64,000 nucleotides of DNA from positions 2,232,001 to 2,296,000 of the forward strand of contig NZ_CP075523.1 in the NCBI RefSeq assembly GCF_018502385.1. Direction: 5' to 3'. Under the pieces are notes generated by a model, which worked only from the letters and a program-made list of their open reading frames with translations, made no database searches and was not told the DNA's origin. Positions 1 through 8,321 of this stretch are shown one piece after another. Every line of letters begins with the position of its first letter. The first letter of the stretch is position 1. Source of the DNA: Synechococcus sp. LA31. Lineage in GTDB: Bacteria; Cyanobacteriota; Cyanobacteriia; PCC-6307; Cyanobiaceae. The position numbers and the translations under genes are program-made.

Positions 1-524
1 GTCACGGTGATCTCCGCGGGCAGCTCTGGCTTGGCGGTGAACCACTCGGCACCCGCCCAGCTGTCGATCACCCGCTTGGCGTAGGGGTTGCTGGCGGCCA
101 GCTCCAGCACATCGTTGTAAGCGTCGTAAACGAGCAGGGTGCGGCTTAAACCGGTGGTGGCGGTTTCGGCGATCGCGGCATCACTGCTGGACAGCAGCTC
201 GATCAGGGCGCCCACGTTGTATCCACCGATCATGGTGGCCAGCAGCTGCACCGCTTCTGCAGGACTCACCAGAGGGCTGCTGGTGTTGCCTTGAGCCACG
301 GCGCTGAGCCAGCTGGCCTTCACATAGGCCGCTTCATCCACGCCGGGGGGGATGCGCTCGGAAAGCAGATGCAGCAGGAAGGTTTCCTCGCCGGCGGGTG
401 GTGCCTGCAGCAGTTCGGTGAGGGCCTGGGTCTGGGCAGCGGTGAGGGGCAGGGCCGGAATCCCCAGGGCTTCACGTTCCGCGGCTGCGGCGCGGTAGTC
501 GGCAAGGAAGCTGCTGGCAACCAT
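1..524 (-). CDS. acnB: Aconitate hydratase B, N-terminal part (partial)
   Basis: Bifunctional aconitase/2-methylisocitrate dehydratase of the TCA cycle. About 174 residues are visible from the ATG at 522-524 (reverse strand); the rest, including the iron-sulfur and catalytic domains, lies beyond the left edge. The visible part matches the AcnB HEAT-like N-terminal domain: an early LPLTAAQTQAL stretch, a PPAGEE motif, RIPPGVDEAAYVKA, and GGYNVGALIELL near residue 100. These are family hallmarks. It is divergently transcribed from the DAHP synthase gene across about 140 bp. No frameshift is seen in the visible part. Confidence 0.93.
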   Translation of the reverse strand, partial: MVASSFLADYRAAAAEREALGIPALPLTAAQTQALTELLQAPPAGEETFLLHLLSERIPPGVDEAAYVKASWLSAVAQGNTSSPLVSPAEAVQLLATMIGGYNVGALIELLSSSDAAIAETATTGLSRTLLVYDAYNDVLELAASNPYAKRVIDSWAGAEWFTAKPELPAEITV

Positions 525-664
525 CGGCGTAGGGGGCCCTCACGGACCTGACGAACTGTGACGTAACTCCCATTGTTCTTTGCCGCCCTGCCCGGCTCTG
601 GTGGCAACGGCTGCAAACGGGCTTTTAGGCTGCCCTATCCACCTGCCCCTGCGCGGTTGCCGGC

Positions 665-1732
665 ATGAGTCCCACCTCTGATCTCCACGTGGTGGATACC
701 CGGCCTTTGGTGGCTCCCGCTCTGCTCTACGGCGAGCTGCCCCTCTCCGAAGGCGCTGAGTCCACCGTGCGCAGGGCCCGTGAACGGATCAAAGCCATCC
801 TGCGTGGGGATGATCAGCGTCTACTGGTGATCGTGGGCCCCTGCTCGGTTCACGACGTGGAGGCTGCCAAGGAGTACGCGGCGGCGATCGCTGAGCAGCA
901 TCACCGCCACCGCGATCAGCTGGAGGTGGTGATGCGGGTGTATTTCGAGAAACCCCGCACCACCGTGGGCTGGAAGGGGTTGATCAATGATCCCCACCTT
1001 GATGGCAGCTACGACATCAACACCGGCCTCAAGCTGGCGCGCGGCCTGCTGCTGCATCTGGCTGAGATGGGTTTACCGGCGGCCACAGAGCTGCTGGATC
1101 CGGTGGTGCCCCAATACATCGCTGATTTGATCAGCTGGACCGCCATCGGTGCTCGCACCACCGAGAGCCAGACCCACCGCGAGATGGCATCAGGCCTCTC
1201 GATGCCGATCGGGTTCAAGAACGGCACCGATGGCAGCGCCTCCACCGCCATCAATGCGATGGAGGCGGCTGCCCGCCCCCACCATTTCCTAGGCATCAAC
1301 AAAGACGGCAGCGCCGCCATCGTGACCACCACCGGCAACCCGGATGGGCACTTGGTGCTGCGGGGTGGCAAACAGGGCACCAACTTCCACGCCGAGGCGA
1401 TCGAGGCGGCGGCGACGGCGCTGGAGAAAGACGGTTTGCCTGCGCGGGTGATGGTGGATTGCAGCCATGGCAACTCCAACAAGGACTACCGCCGTCAGGG
1501 CGAGGTGGCCACGGCCGTGGCCGATCAGCTGCGCCAGGGATCGCGCCATGTGATGGGCGTGATGATCGAGAGCCATCTGGTGGCTGGCAACCAGAAGATC
1601 CCTGCGGATCTCAGCCAGCTCACGTATGGCCAAAGCATCACCGATGCTTGCATTGATCTCGGCACCACCCGTGAGCTACTGGCGGACCTTGCTGCTGCGG
1701 TGGCCGAGGCTAAAACCAAGACTGGGGCATAG
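665..1732 (+). CDS. aroG: 3-deoxy-7-phosphoheptulonate (DAHP) synthase, class I
   Basis: Condenses phosphoenolpyruvate and erythrose 4-phosphate, the first step of the shikimate pathway. The 355-residue length is normal for class I enzymes. Visible family motifs are VGPCSVHD (about residue 57), RVYFEKPRTTVGWKG (about 91), ATELLDP, GARTTESQTHR, GFKNGTDG (about 183) and the C-terminal DCSHGNSNKDY and GVMIESHL metal/substrate segments. The ATG at 665 gives the usual N-terminus. The isozyme type (AroF, AroG or AroH) cannot be assigned by eye, so the symbol is generic. It stands alone; a CIRCE-like element follows its stop and belongs to the next gene. Confidence 0.95.
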   Translation: MSPTSDLHVVDTRPLVAPALLYGELPLSEGAESTVRRARERIKAILRGDDQRLLVIVGPCSVHDVEAAKEYAAAIAEQHHRHRDQLEVVMRVYFEKPRTTVGWKGLINDPHLDGSYDINTGLKLARGLLLHLAEMGLPAATELLDPVVPQYIADLISWTAIGARTTESQTHREMASGLSMPIGFKNGTDGSASTAINAMEAAARPHHFLGINKDGSAAIVTTTGNPDGHLVLRGGKQGTNFHAEAIEAAATALEKDGLPARVMVDCSHGNSNKDYRRQGEVATAVADQLRQGSRHVMGVMIESHLVAGNQKIPADLSQLTYGQSITDACIDLGTTRELLADLAAAVAEAKTKTGA

Positions 1733-1755
1733 GGCTGGGCCTCGGTAGAGATGAA

Positions 1756-1782
1756 TGAGCACTCGCGTCTTTTGAGTGCTAA
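1756..1782 (+). promoter_or_regulatory. CIRCE element (HrcA operator)
   Basis: TGAGCACTC, nine bases, then GAGTGCTAA. The CIRCE consensus is TTAGCACTC-N9-GAGTGCTAA, so 17 of 18 conserved bases match and the spacer is exact. HrcA binds CIRCE to repress heat-shock genes, usually groESL or hrcA. Here it sits 24 bp after the DAHP synthase stop and about 90 bp before the small unknown gene at 1873. It could also fold as a hairpin, but no T-run follows, so a terminator role is less likely. Confidence 0.75.
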
Positions 1783-1872
1783 TTCACTGCGAGGTTGCAA
1801 AATGTTTGCGCTGAACAGCGGGTTGATCGGTCTTGCGTAGTGTTTGATCAGATGCAATCAGGGGGTCTGCTG

Positions 1873-2205
1873 ATGACCTATCTCCTGCAGTTTTGTGGGG
1901 TGTCTGATCCTTTGCAGCTGTTTTATCTGGAGCAGAGCAGCGTGAGCCAGGGGCCTGCGTTCGCTGGATTTCGGCCGTTTCGGCTCGATGCGTTGCTCGA
2001 CTGGGCACTGGATACGGCTCAAGGTCGCGGCTGGGATCTCGACCTCACCCACAGCACCGTGATGGATGTGTGGCTCGAGCGTTCTGAAGCGATCCGGCAG
2101 TGGCAGCTGCGGCTGGTAGCGGAACCTGACGATCGGCGCTTGGTGGCTGCTCTGGGCACGAAGCACGACTGGGAGCAGCGTTGCGAGGCGATGCTCCTGG
2201 CCTAA
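1873..2205 (+). CDS. Unknown 110-residue protein behind a CIRCE element
   Basis: Not recognised. The ATG at 1873 is preferred because a purine-rich AGGGGG lies about 7 bases upstream; in-frame starts at 1795 and 1852 lack this. The protein begins MTYLLQFCGVSDPLQLFYLEQ, contains several aromatic and acidic patches (FAGFRPFRLDALLDWAL, DVWLERSEAIRQWQLRL), and has no obvious signal peptide, membrane segment or metal motif. The upstream CIRCE element suggests HrcA-controlled, heat-responsive expression. That is inference, and no chaperone domain is visible. Its stop lies 9 bp from the convergent phytol-kinase-like gene. Confidence 0.7.
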   Translation: MTYLLQFCGVSDPLQLFYLEQSSVSQGPAFAGFRPFRLDALLDWALDTAQGRGWDLDLTHSTVMDVWLERSEAIRQWQLRLVAEPDDRRLVAALGTKHDWEQRCEAMLLA

Positions 2206-2214
2206 GGGGGCTGG

Positions 2215-2892
2215 TTAGTGGGCCCAGGATTGCCAGAGCAACCCGGTAGTGAGGGGAACGCTGAGGTTGTCGAACCCGTAACCACTGAGTTGTTCCAGGG
2301 CTGTGGCCAGCAGGCCGATCCAGATCAGGTTGGGCAGGGCCGGTGCAGCTAGGCCCTGGCCTCGGCCTATCAGCTGCAACAGGATCAGAACCACCAGGGC
2401 ACCGCCAGCCATGGCCAACGTTCCGGCCAGCGACTTCCCTTGGCCGAAGAGACGCCACCGGGGTGAGCGCACCTGCGGCCCCACCAGCCCCGCCAGCCCA
2501 TCACCAATCGCCATCACCAGCACGCCTGCGGCCACGGCCAGCGGTTGAGCTGGCCAGAACAGGGCAAGCAGGATCGCGATCGAAGCGCCGTAGGCGATCG
2601 TGCCGTAGCTATGGCGCCCCACATCCTCCACGGCGGGCAGCAGCCTGAAGCGGTGGTTGAGGCTGGTGGCAATGGTGACGGCGATTGCAGCTGGAAGCGC
2701 TACCCAGCGCTCAATGCCCAGGGCCCAGGCCAAGAGCACCACTGGCCCGGTGCCGATGTGGACCACTTTTCGGCTCCACTCGCGCTGCTCGGGGAAGCGA
2801 TGGCGAATCGCCAGAGCTGTTCCCACCACAACGGCGAGCCAGAGGAGCACAACGGCAATGCCGATGAGCTGTTGAATCGGAACCGAAGACAA
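2215..2892 (-). CDS. Phytol/dolichol kinase-like membrane protein (VTE5-type)
   Basis: Integral membrane protein of 225 residues in the CTP-dependent polyprenol/phytol kinase family. Family signatures visible are WSRKVVHIGTGPVV (about residue 39), the acidic GDGLAGLVG (about 130), the GKSLAGTLAM nucleotide-binding stretch and LEQLSGYGFDNLSVPL near the C-terminus. About six to seven hydrophobic segments are present. Relatives such as plant VTE5 phosphorylate phytol released from chlorophyll for tocopherol or chlorophyll salvage; that substrate is inferred here, and dolichol-kinase-like or CDP-transfer activity is possible. It is followed on the same strand by nothing coupled; the sigma factor gene upstream ends 12 bp away. 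Confidence 0.8.
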   Translation of the reverse strand: MSSVPIQQLIGIAVVLLWLAVVVGTALAIRHRFPEQREWSRKVVHIGTGPVVLLAWALGIERWVALPAAIAVTIATSLNHRFRLLPAVEDVGRHSYGTIAYGASIAILLALFWPAQPLAVAAGVLVMAIGDGLAGLVGPQVRSPRWRLFGQGKSLAGTLAMAGGALVVLILLQLIGRGQGLAAPALPNLIWIGLLATALEQLSGYGFDNLSVPLTTGLLWQSWAH

Positions 2893-2903
2893 GGGCAGCG
2901 GGC

Positions 2904-3938
2904 TCAGGCAGCCTGCTGATAATTAGTCATCATGCGCAGCTTGAGGATCGCCTTGGCTTCCAGCTGACGCACCCGCTCGCGGGACACATTGATCTGGCGG
3001 CCAATTTCGGCGAGGGTAAGCGGTTCATGGCCTTCAAGACCAAAGCGCAGCTCGATGATGCGCCTCTCGCGCTCGTTGAGCTGCGAGAGCCAGGTGCCGA
3101 GGTGCTCCTTCTGCAGGTTGCGATCCATGGAATCCATGGATTCGTTGCTGTTCGGATCGGCGATCAGCTCCCCAAGCGTGCTGCGGTCATCGTCGCCGCG
3201 GGCATGGGCATCGAGGGAGGCGCAGGGTGCGCTTTGGGAGATCAGATCCTCTAGCTCCTCCGGTTGCATGCCCATGGCATGGGCGAGTTCAAGCCGGTTG
3301 GGCTGACGACCGAAACGATGTGAGAGCTCTCGCGTGATCCGCCGCATCTTGGAGAGCTTTTCGCTCACATGGATCGGTAGGCGAATGGTGCGAGCGCTGT
3401 TGTCGATCGCCCGGGTCATGCCCTGTCGAATCCACCAGTAGGCATAAGTGGAGAATTTGTAGCCCATGGCGGGGTCGAACTTGTCGACAGCGCGTTCCAG
3501 GCCGATCGCCCCTTCCTGCACCAGATCAAGCAGCTCCAGACCCTGGTTCTGATACTTCTTGGCCACGCTCACCACGAGGCGTAAGTTGGCGGCCATCATC
3601 CGATCGCGGGCGCGGGTGCCCATGCGGATCTGATGCTTCTGCCGCGGGGTGAGTTGTTCGCTGGGCAGCTGCAGCAGCTGCTTCATCGCCTGCACATGAT
3701 GGGCCAGTTCGATTTCTTCGGCGGGCGTGAGCAGCGGCACTCGACCGATGTTGCTCAGGTACCAGCCGATCGAATCGGCACTGAGGCGACCTCCCTGGCG
3801 AGACGCGCCGTTTCGGGCTGTTGATTTGTTCTTCATGGGCCCGGAAGCAGCGGCATTGTTGGTCTCCATGGCGTGGAATCCAGCGGCGTCGGGCTGGGAA
3901 GCGAAGTGGGATTGAGGATGAGCGGAGTGGTGAGACAT
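2904..3938 (-). CDS. RNA polymerase sigma factor, RpoD-like group 2
   Basis: A sigma-70 family protein of about 344 residues, shorter than primary RpoD and lacking its long acidic N-terminal region, so a group 2 (type II alternative) factor. Region 1.2 reads DSIGWYLSNIGRVPLLTP; region 2 has RLVVSVAKKYQNQGLELLDL and GYKFSTYAYWWIRQG; region 4 ends with the helix-turn-helix TLAEIGRQINVSRERVRQLE. The start is uncertain: ATG at 3938 is used, an ATG at 3992 would add 18 residues, and internal Met codons exist before the conserved core. Such factors respond to light, carbon or nitrogen status. A perfect GTA-N8-TAC lies at 4054-4067 upstream, but one such match alone is weak evidence of NtcA control. 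Confidence 0.9.
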   Translation of the reverse strand: MSHHSAHPQSHFASQPDAAGFHAMETNNAAASGPMKNKSTARNGASRQGGRLSADSIGWYLSNIGRVPLLTPAEEIELAHHVQAMKQLLQLPSEQLTPRQKHQIRMGTRARDRMMAANLRLVVSVAKKYQNQGLELLDLVQEGAIGLERAVDKFDPAMGYKFSTYAYWWIRQGMTRAIDNSARTIRLPIHVSEKLSKMRRITRELSHRFGRQPNRLELAHAMGMQPEELEDLISQSAPCASLDAHARGDDDRSTLGELIADPNSNESMDSMDRNLQKEHLGTWLSQLNERERRIIELRFGLEGHEPLTLAEIGRQINVSRERVRQLEAKAILKLRMMTNYQQAA

Positions 3939-4053
3939 GCTCGTGACCCCAGACTCAATTTGATTTGGCCGGAATGTAGCACTTTCAAGCACTGGTAAAT
4001 GCAGCGAATCGGAAGACTTGCTGCAGCCTTTTTGTTGGATTTTCTTTGTGTTT

Positions 4054-4067
4054 GTAGCGCCGGTTAC
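4054..4067 (-). promoter_or_regulatory. Possible NtcA box upstream of the sigma factor gene
   Basis: GTAACCGGCGCTAC on the minus strand fits GTA-N8-TAC exactly. It lies about 116 bp upstream of the chosen sigma factor start, just after the ppk1 stop. I see no convincing -10 hexamer 22 bases downstream, and several perfect matches are expected by chance in 64 kb, so support is weak. Confidence 0.25.
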
Positions 4068-4069
4068 CG

Positions 4070-6208
4070 CTAGCTGTCAGCGGTGAGCAAGTTGCGATGC
4101 CAGCTCTCGATCAGGCCGGCCTGAACAGCCACATTCTCCTCCTCGGGGATGCGGCGCAGGAAGCTGCCATCTTGCTGCATCTCCCAGGCGGTGCAGTTGT
4201 CGGCAAGGTAAGCATCGATCAAGCGGAGCAGCTTTTGATGGAGGTTGGCGTCTTCGACCGGCACCACCGCTTCCACCCGCCGATCGAGATTGCGGCCCAT
4301 CCAGTCGGCACTGCCGATATACATCTCACTGCTCCCGCCATTGGCGAACCAGAAGAGGCGTGAATGCTCGAGAAAGCGCCCAATCACGCTCGAGACGCGG
4401 ATGTTGTTGCTGATGCCATCGATCCCCGGCCTCAGGCTGCACATGCCGCGCACCACGAGGTCGATGCTGACCCCTGCCTGGGAGGCTTCGTAGAGCAGGG
4501 CGATGATGGCTGGATCCACCAAGGCGTTCATCTTGGCTTTGATCGCGGCCGGTTTCCCGGCGCGGGCGTGCTCTGTTTCGCGTTGGATCAGCTCCTGCAT
4601 CCGTCTCCTGAGCGACACGGGCGCGACCAGAAGCCGGCGGAAATCCTGCTGCTTTGAGAAGCCGGTGAGGTAGTTGAACAGTTCGGCGAGGTCTTGCCCC
4701 AGTTCCGGCCGGGCTGAAAGCAGACCCAGATCGGTGTACAGGGTGGAGGTGCGGGAGTTGTAGTTGCCTGTTGCGATGTGGCAGTAGCTGCGCAGCACCT
4801 CTTTTTCCTTGCGGACCACCAGGGTGATCTTGGTGTGGGTTTTCAGGCCGATCACGCCATACACCACATGCACGCCGGAGCGCTCCAGTTGGCGTGCCCA
4901 TTGGATGTTGTTGTCTTCATCGAAGCGGGCCTTGAGCTCCACAAGCGCCATCACCTGCTTGCCGTTCTCAGCGGCGCGGATCAGGGCGGCAATGATTGGG
5001 GAGTCTTTAGACACCCGATAGAGAGTCATCTTGATGGCGAGCACGGAGGGATCGTGGGCCGCCTGATTGATGAACTCCTCCACAGAGGTGGAGAACAGAT
5101 CAAAGGGGTGGTGCAACAGCACATCGCCGCGACGCAATACCGAGAAGATGCTCTCGAATTCTTCGGCCTTGATCGAGCCGTCTTCCAGCAGGCCTTTCTG
5201 GGCTCGGGCAAGCACTGCTGGGGTGCGGCCGCGATGGGGTTTGTCTTTGAGCTTGGGCAGGGGCACTGCCATCAGGCTCATCAGGTCATCGAGGCCGAGC
5301 GGACCGTTGACGCGGTAGAGATCCGCCGGTTCCACGCCGGTGCCCTCCAACAGGAGATCCACAACTTCCTGCGGCATTTCATCGGCCACCTCCAGGCGCA
5401 CCACCTCCCCGCCCATGCGCCGTTTGCGCAGACCCTGCTGCAGGGCCTCCATTAGGTCGTCGGCTTCGAGGTCGCGTAGCTCAAGGTCCGCGTCACGGGT
5501 GACGCGGAAGAAGTAGTGGCCCTCCACGGTCATGCCGGGGAAGAGCAGCTGCAGGTTGAAGGCCACCACCTGCTCCAGCGGCACGGCGGTGTACACGGGT
5601 GTGGGCGTGTGCTCGCTGAGCTCCACGGGTAGTTGAACAAAGCGCGGCAGGTTTTTCTGCGGCACCTTCACCCGGGCGAACTGCTGCTGGCCCGATTCGG
5701 GGTCGCGAATCAGGGCAGCGATGTTGAGGCTGAGATTGCTGATGAAGGGGAATGGATGGGCCGGATCTACCGCCAGAGGGGTGAGAACCGGGAAGATGGC
5801 GTTCTGGAAGTAGGCGTTGACCCAGCTCTGTTGTTGTTGATTGAGCCTGGCGTAATCGATCAGATGCACGCCGGCTTCGGCCAGCTGATGCTTGAGGTAG
5901 TGGCGGTAATGGGCCTGCTGCTGGCTGAGCAGGGGTGCCAACGCTTCGCGCACCTTGCCCAGCTGTTGGCTGGGGGTGAGGCCGTCGTCGCTGAGGTTCT
6001 GAACACCTGCCTCAACTTGTGACTTCAAGGAAGCCACACGCACCATAAAAAATTCATCGAGGTTGTTGCTGAAAATGGCGCTGAATTTTGCCTGCTCCAG
6101 CAATGGTGTGTGCTCGCTTAGCGCCTGAGCAAGAACGCGCTGATTGAAGGCAACCCAGCTGAGCTCCCGGTTGATATAAAGCTCCGGGGCAACCGCGGGT
6201 TCAGCCAT
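4070..6208 (-). CDS. ppk1: Polyphosphate kinase 1
   Basis: Makes inorganic polyphosphate from ATP through a phosphohistidine. The 712 residues match the usual length. Order: N-terminal helical domain beginning YINRELSWVAFNQRVLAQA, head domain, then two phospholipase-D-like domains. Landmarks are LLHHPFDLFSTS, ALVELKARFDEDNNI, the catalytic-His segment GLKTHTKITLVVR, IATGNYNS, and the second His segment SSVIGRFLEHSRLF with MYIGSADWMGRNLDRRVE. The start at 6208 gives the normal N-terminus. It is read in the same direction as the MFS gene upstream (35 bp gap), so the two may share a transcript. Confidence 0.97.
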   Translation of the reverse strand: MAEPAVAPELYINRELSWVAFNQRVLAQALSEHTPLLEQAKFSAIFSNNLDEFFMVRVASLKSQVEAGVQNLSDDGLTPSQQLGKVREALAPLLSQQQAHYRHYLKHQLAEAGVHLIDYARLNQQQQSWVNAYFQNAIFPVLTPLAVDPAHPFPFISNLSLNIAALIRDPESGQQQFARVKVPQKNLPRFVQLPVELSEHTPTPVYTAVPLEQVVAFNLQLLFPGMTVEGHYFFRVTRDADLELRDLEADDLMEALQQGLRKRRMGGEVVRLEVADEMPQEVVDLLLEGTGVEPADLYRVNGPLGLDDLMSLMAVPLPKLKDKPHRGRTPAVLARAQKGLLEDGSIKAEEFESIFSVLRRGDVLLHHPFDLFSTSVEEFINQAAHDPSVLAIKMTLYRVSKDSPIIAALIRAAENGKQVMALVELKARFDEDNNIQWARQLERSGVHVVYGVIGLKTHTKITLVVRKEKEVLRSYCHIATGNYNSRTSTLYTDLGLLSARPELGQDLAELFNYLTGFSKQQDFRRLLVAPVSLRRRMQELIQRETEHARAGKPAAIKAKMNALVDPAIIALLYEASQAGVSIDLVVRGMCSLRPGIDGISNNIRVSSVIGRFLEHSRLFWFANGGSSEMYIGSADWMGRNLDRRVEAVVPVEDANLHQKLLRLIDAYLADNCTAWEMQQDGSFLRRIPEEENVAVQAGLIESWHRNLLTADS

Positions 6209-6243
6209 TCAGCACCAATCAACCTGTGATAGCAAATTAGCAA

Positions 6244-7500
6244 TCAGCTGGTGCTGTTTTGCGTGTTCTGTCCGCTTGACGGTAGGCCACCTCCCACCAG
6301 GCTGGCGACCGCCACCAGCAGAGCAATGCCCAGCCAGAAGGGGCTTTGTTGGCCAAGGATGTCGTAACTAAAGCCCGCCACCGGTGGGCCGATGAAGCTT
6401 CCGAGGCTCTGCAGGCCTTGCAGGCTGCCCAGGGCAGCACCCTGGCCCCCTTCGCCCAGCCGGCGCGACACCAGGGCCCGCAGGCAGGGCGTGACCAAAC
6501 CAGTGCCCAGGGCCAGGATCGCCACCGCGCTGAACACCACCGCCTTGGCGTTGCCGGGGTTGGCCATGGGGATCAGCAGGCAGCCGCAGATCACGAATCC
6601 CAAGCCCGCCAGGGTGAGCCGCCATTCGCCAAAGCGCGACACCAGTGGACCAATCAGCCCGCCCTGCACCACCGTGGCCACCACACCCACCACGAGGAAG
6701 GCGGTTGTGGCTGGACCGGGTCCCCAGTTGAACACCTGTTTGAAGTAGAGCACCAACACGGCGGTGAAGCCGTTGAAGGCCATAAAGAAGAGAAAAAATG
6801 CGGCGCAGAGGCGGCGCACCTGGGGGTTGGTGAAGACCCGCTTCAGCGCTGTGAAGGGGTTGAGATCACGCTTGCGTGGCATCGCGCGGCGGGCTTCAGC
6901 TGGATGGGTTTCCGGCAGCAGGCTGAGCACCAGCACCAGATTCATCAGCGCGAAGCTGGTGGCCACCCACACGGGCAGGGTCACGTTGAAGCCGGCCAAA
7001 ACGCCGCCGAAGGCAGGGCCGAGGATGAAGCCCAGGCCGAAGGCCACGCCGATCAATCCGAAAGCCTTGGCGCGGTTTTCGGGCGTTGAGATATCGGCCA
7101 GCACCGCACCGGCGGTGGCGGCGGTGCCACCGCTCACGCCATCAATCAGCCTGCCGGCAAACAACAACCCCAGAGGGATGAGGCTGCCTGCAGCCCAGGG
7201 AATCGCCTGCCAGTTGACGCTGAGGGTGATGGCAAACAGCCCGAGCCCCAGCACTGAGCCCGCCACACACACGGCGATCACCGGCTTGCGGCCGTGACGA
7301 TCGCTGAGGGCGCCGATCAGCGGTGTGAACGCGAATTGCGCCAGGGCATAGCTACCTGCCAGCAGCCCGAGGGTGCGGCCGTTGCTGGTGAAGCTCGCCA
7401 GCAGGAACGGCAGCAGTGGAAACACGATGCTCTCGCCCAGCCGATCGTTGAGCAGCGTGATGAAGGCGCAAAGGGAGGTGGAGGGGCGGCTCCAGCTCAT
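6244..7500 (-). CDS. MFS transporter, TCR/Tet-like drug exporter family
   Basis: A 418-residue major facilitator protein with about 12 hydrophobic segments. Motif A between helices 2 and 3 reads GALSDRHGRKPV, and a second copy is degenerate. The run GFILGPAFGGVLAGF fits motif C of H+-coupled exporters (antiporter motif). The nearest family is tetracycline-resistance-like (TetA/MdtG type) with unknown substrate. Its start at 7500 is followed by the conserved first helix FITLLNDRLGESIVFPLLPF. Upstream to 7805 no gene is seen, so its promoter is probably there. Confidence 0.85.
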   Translation of the reverse strand: MSWSRPSTSLCAFITLLNDRLGESIVFPLLPFLLASFTSNGRTLGLLAGSYALAQFAFTPLIGALSDRHGRKPVIAVCVAGSVLGLGLFAITLSVNWQAIPWAAGSLIPLGLLFAGRLIDGVSGGTAATAGAVLADISTPENRAKAFGLIGVAFGLGFILGPAFGGVLAGFNVTLPVWVATSFALMNLVLVLSLLPETHPAEARRAMPRKRDLNPFTALKRVFTNPQVRRLCAAFFLFFMAFNGFTAVLVLYFKQVFNWGPGPATTAFLVVGVVATVVQGGLIGPLVSRFGEWRLTLAGLGFVICGCLLIPMANPGNAKAVVFSAVAILALGTGLVTPCLRALVSRRLGEGGQGAALGSLQGLQSLGSFIGPPVAGFSYDILGQQSPFWLGIALLVAVASLVGGGLPSSGQNTQNSTS

Positions 7501-7805
7501 GGTGGTGGGCCCGGGTGTGGGCTCACCTTCCCATGCGGAATGCTGCGCTCAGCTGAGGCGTTTCAGCAGTTGGCTAAACAGCTGTGCGATGCCGTTGGTT
7601 GGCGCTTGGCGCTGGCTGTGCTGCTGCGGGGCGCTCATCACAAATCCACCCGCGATCGAAAAGGATCCGTTTCCGCTTTTTACGAGCATGCATCGACCTC
7701 CAACGTGATCGAAAACCTAGGGCTGTCGCCGAGTTGGTTCCACGCTGTTCGAAAAGATTTTCGTTTTTCGGGCGCGTTGTTGATATCGATCAGGATGGAG
7801 GCCTC
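7501..7805. other. Divergent intergenic region, MFS gene / moaC
   Basis: About 305 bp between divergent genes. Frames run open across it, but none carries a recognisable protein. I see a GGAGG ribosome-binding site at 7797-7801 for moaC and AT-richer stretches around 7670-7700 and 7750-7790 that could hold the moaC promoter. No Moco riboswitch fold, NtcA box or strong hairpin was recognised. Confidence 0.5.
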
Positions 7806-8321
7806 GTGAATGCCGCCTCAGCCATGCCGCCGGAGATGCCGCCGCCATCGCTCAGCCATCTCAACGCCAGTGGTGACGTTCATATGGTCGAGGTGGGCGA
7901 GAGGCCGGCCACGCGCCGGGAAGCGCGGGCTGAGGGCTACATCCAGATGCGCCCGCAGGTGTTGGCGTTGGTGATGGAGGGCCGAGCCCCCAAAGGCGAC
8001 GTGCTGGCAGTGGCCCGGGTGGCGGCGATCCAGGCGGCCAAGCGCACCTGGGAGTTGATCCCCCTCTGCCATCCGATCGCGTTGAGCGGTGTGGAGGTGG
8101 CGATTGAGCCCAGCGCCGATGGCAGCGGCCTTCGCTTGGAGGCGAGCGCCCGCACCACCGGCAGCACTGGGGTGGAGATGGAGGCGCTCACGGCGGTGCA
8201 AGTAGGCCTGCTCACCTTTTACGACATGCTCAAATCCGCCGATCCGGCGATGATCATCAGTGGCGTGCGCTTGCTCAGCAAGAGCGGCGGCCGCCATGGC
8301 GACTGGCAGCGCGATGACTGA
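7806..8321 (+). CDS. moaC: Cyclic pyranopterin monophosphate synthase MoaC
   Basis: Second step of molybdenum cofactor synthesis; with MoaA it converts GTP to cyclic pyranopterin monophosphate. About 171 residues, typical. Family motifs: [18 protein letters not shown] near residue 23, [38 protein letters not shown] with the conserved catalytic Asp/Lys, and [16 protein letters not shown] at 7806 is chosen because GGAGG is 4-8 bases upstream; an ATG at 7824 is the alternative but has no such site. The moeA start at 8314 overlaps its last 8 bases. The cofactor's likely client in this window is NarB. Confidence 0.95.
   Translation: MNAASAMPPEMPPPSLSHLNASGDVHMVEVGERPATRREARAEGYIQMRPQVLALVMEGRAPKGDVLAVARVAAIQAAKRTWELIPLCHPIALSGVEVAIEPSADGSGLRLEASARTTGSTGVEMEALTAVQVGLLTFYDMLKSADPAMIISGVRLLSKSGGRHGDWQRDD

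Noticed and set aside
557-572. CRP-like TGTGACGTAACTCCCA between acnB and aroG
   Set aside because: Nine of ten half-site bases fit the consensus, but it is a single short match with no mapped promoter and is likely to occur by chance.
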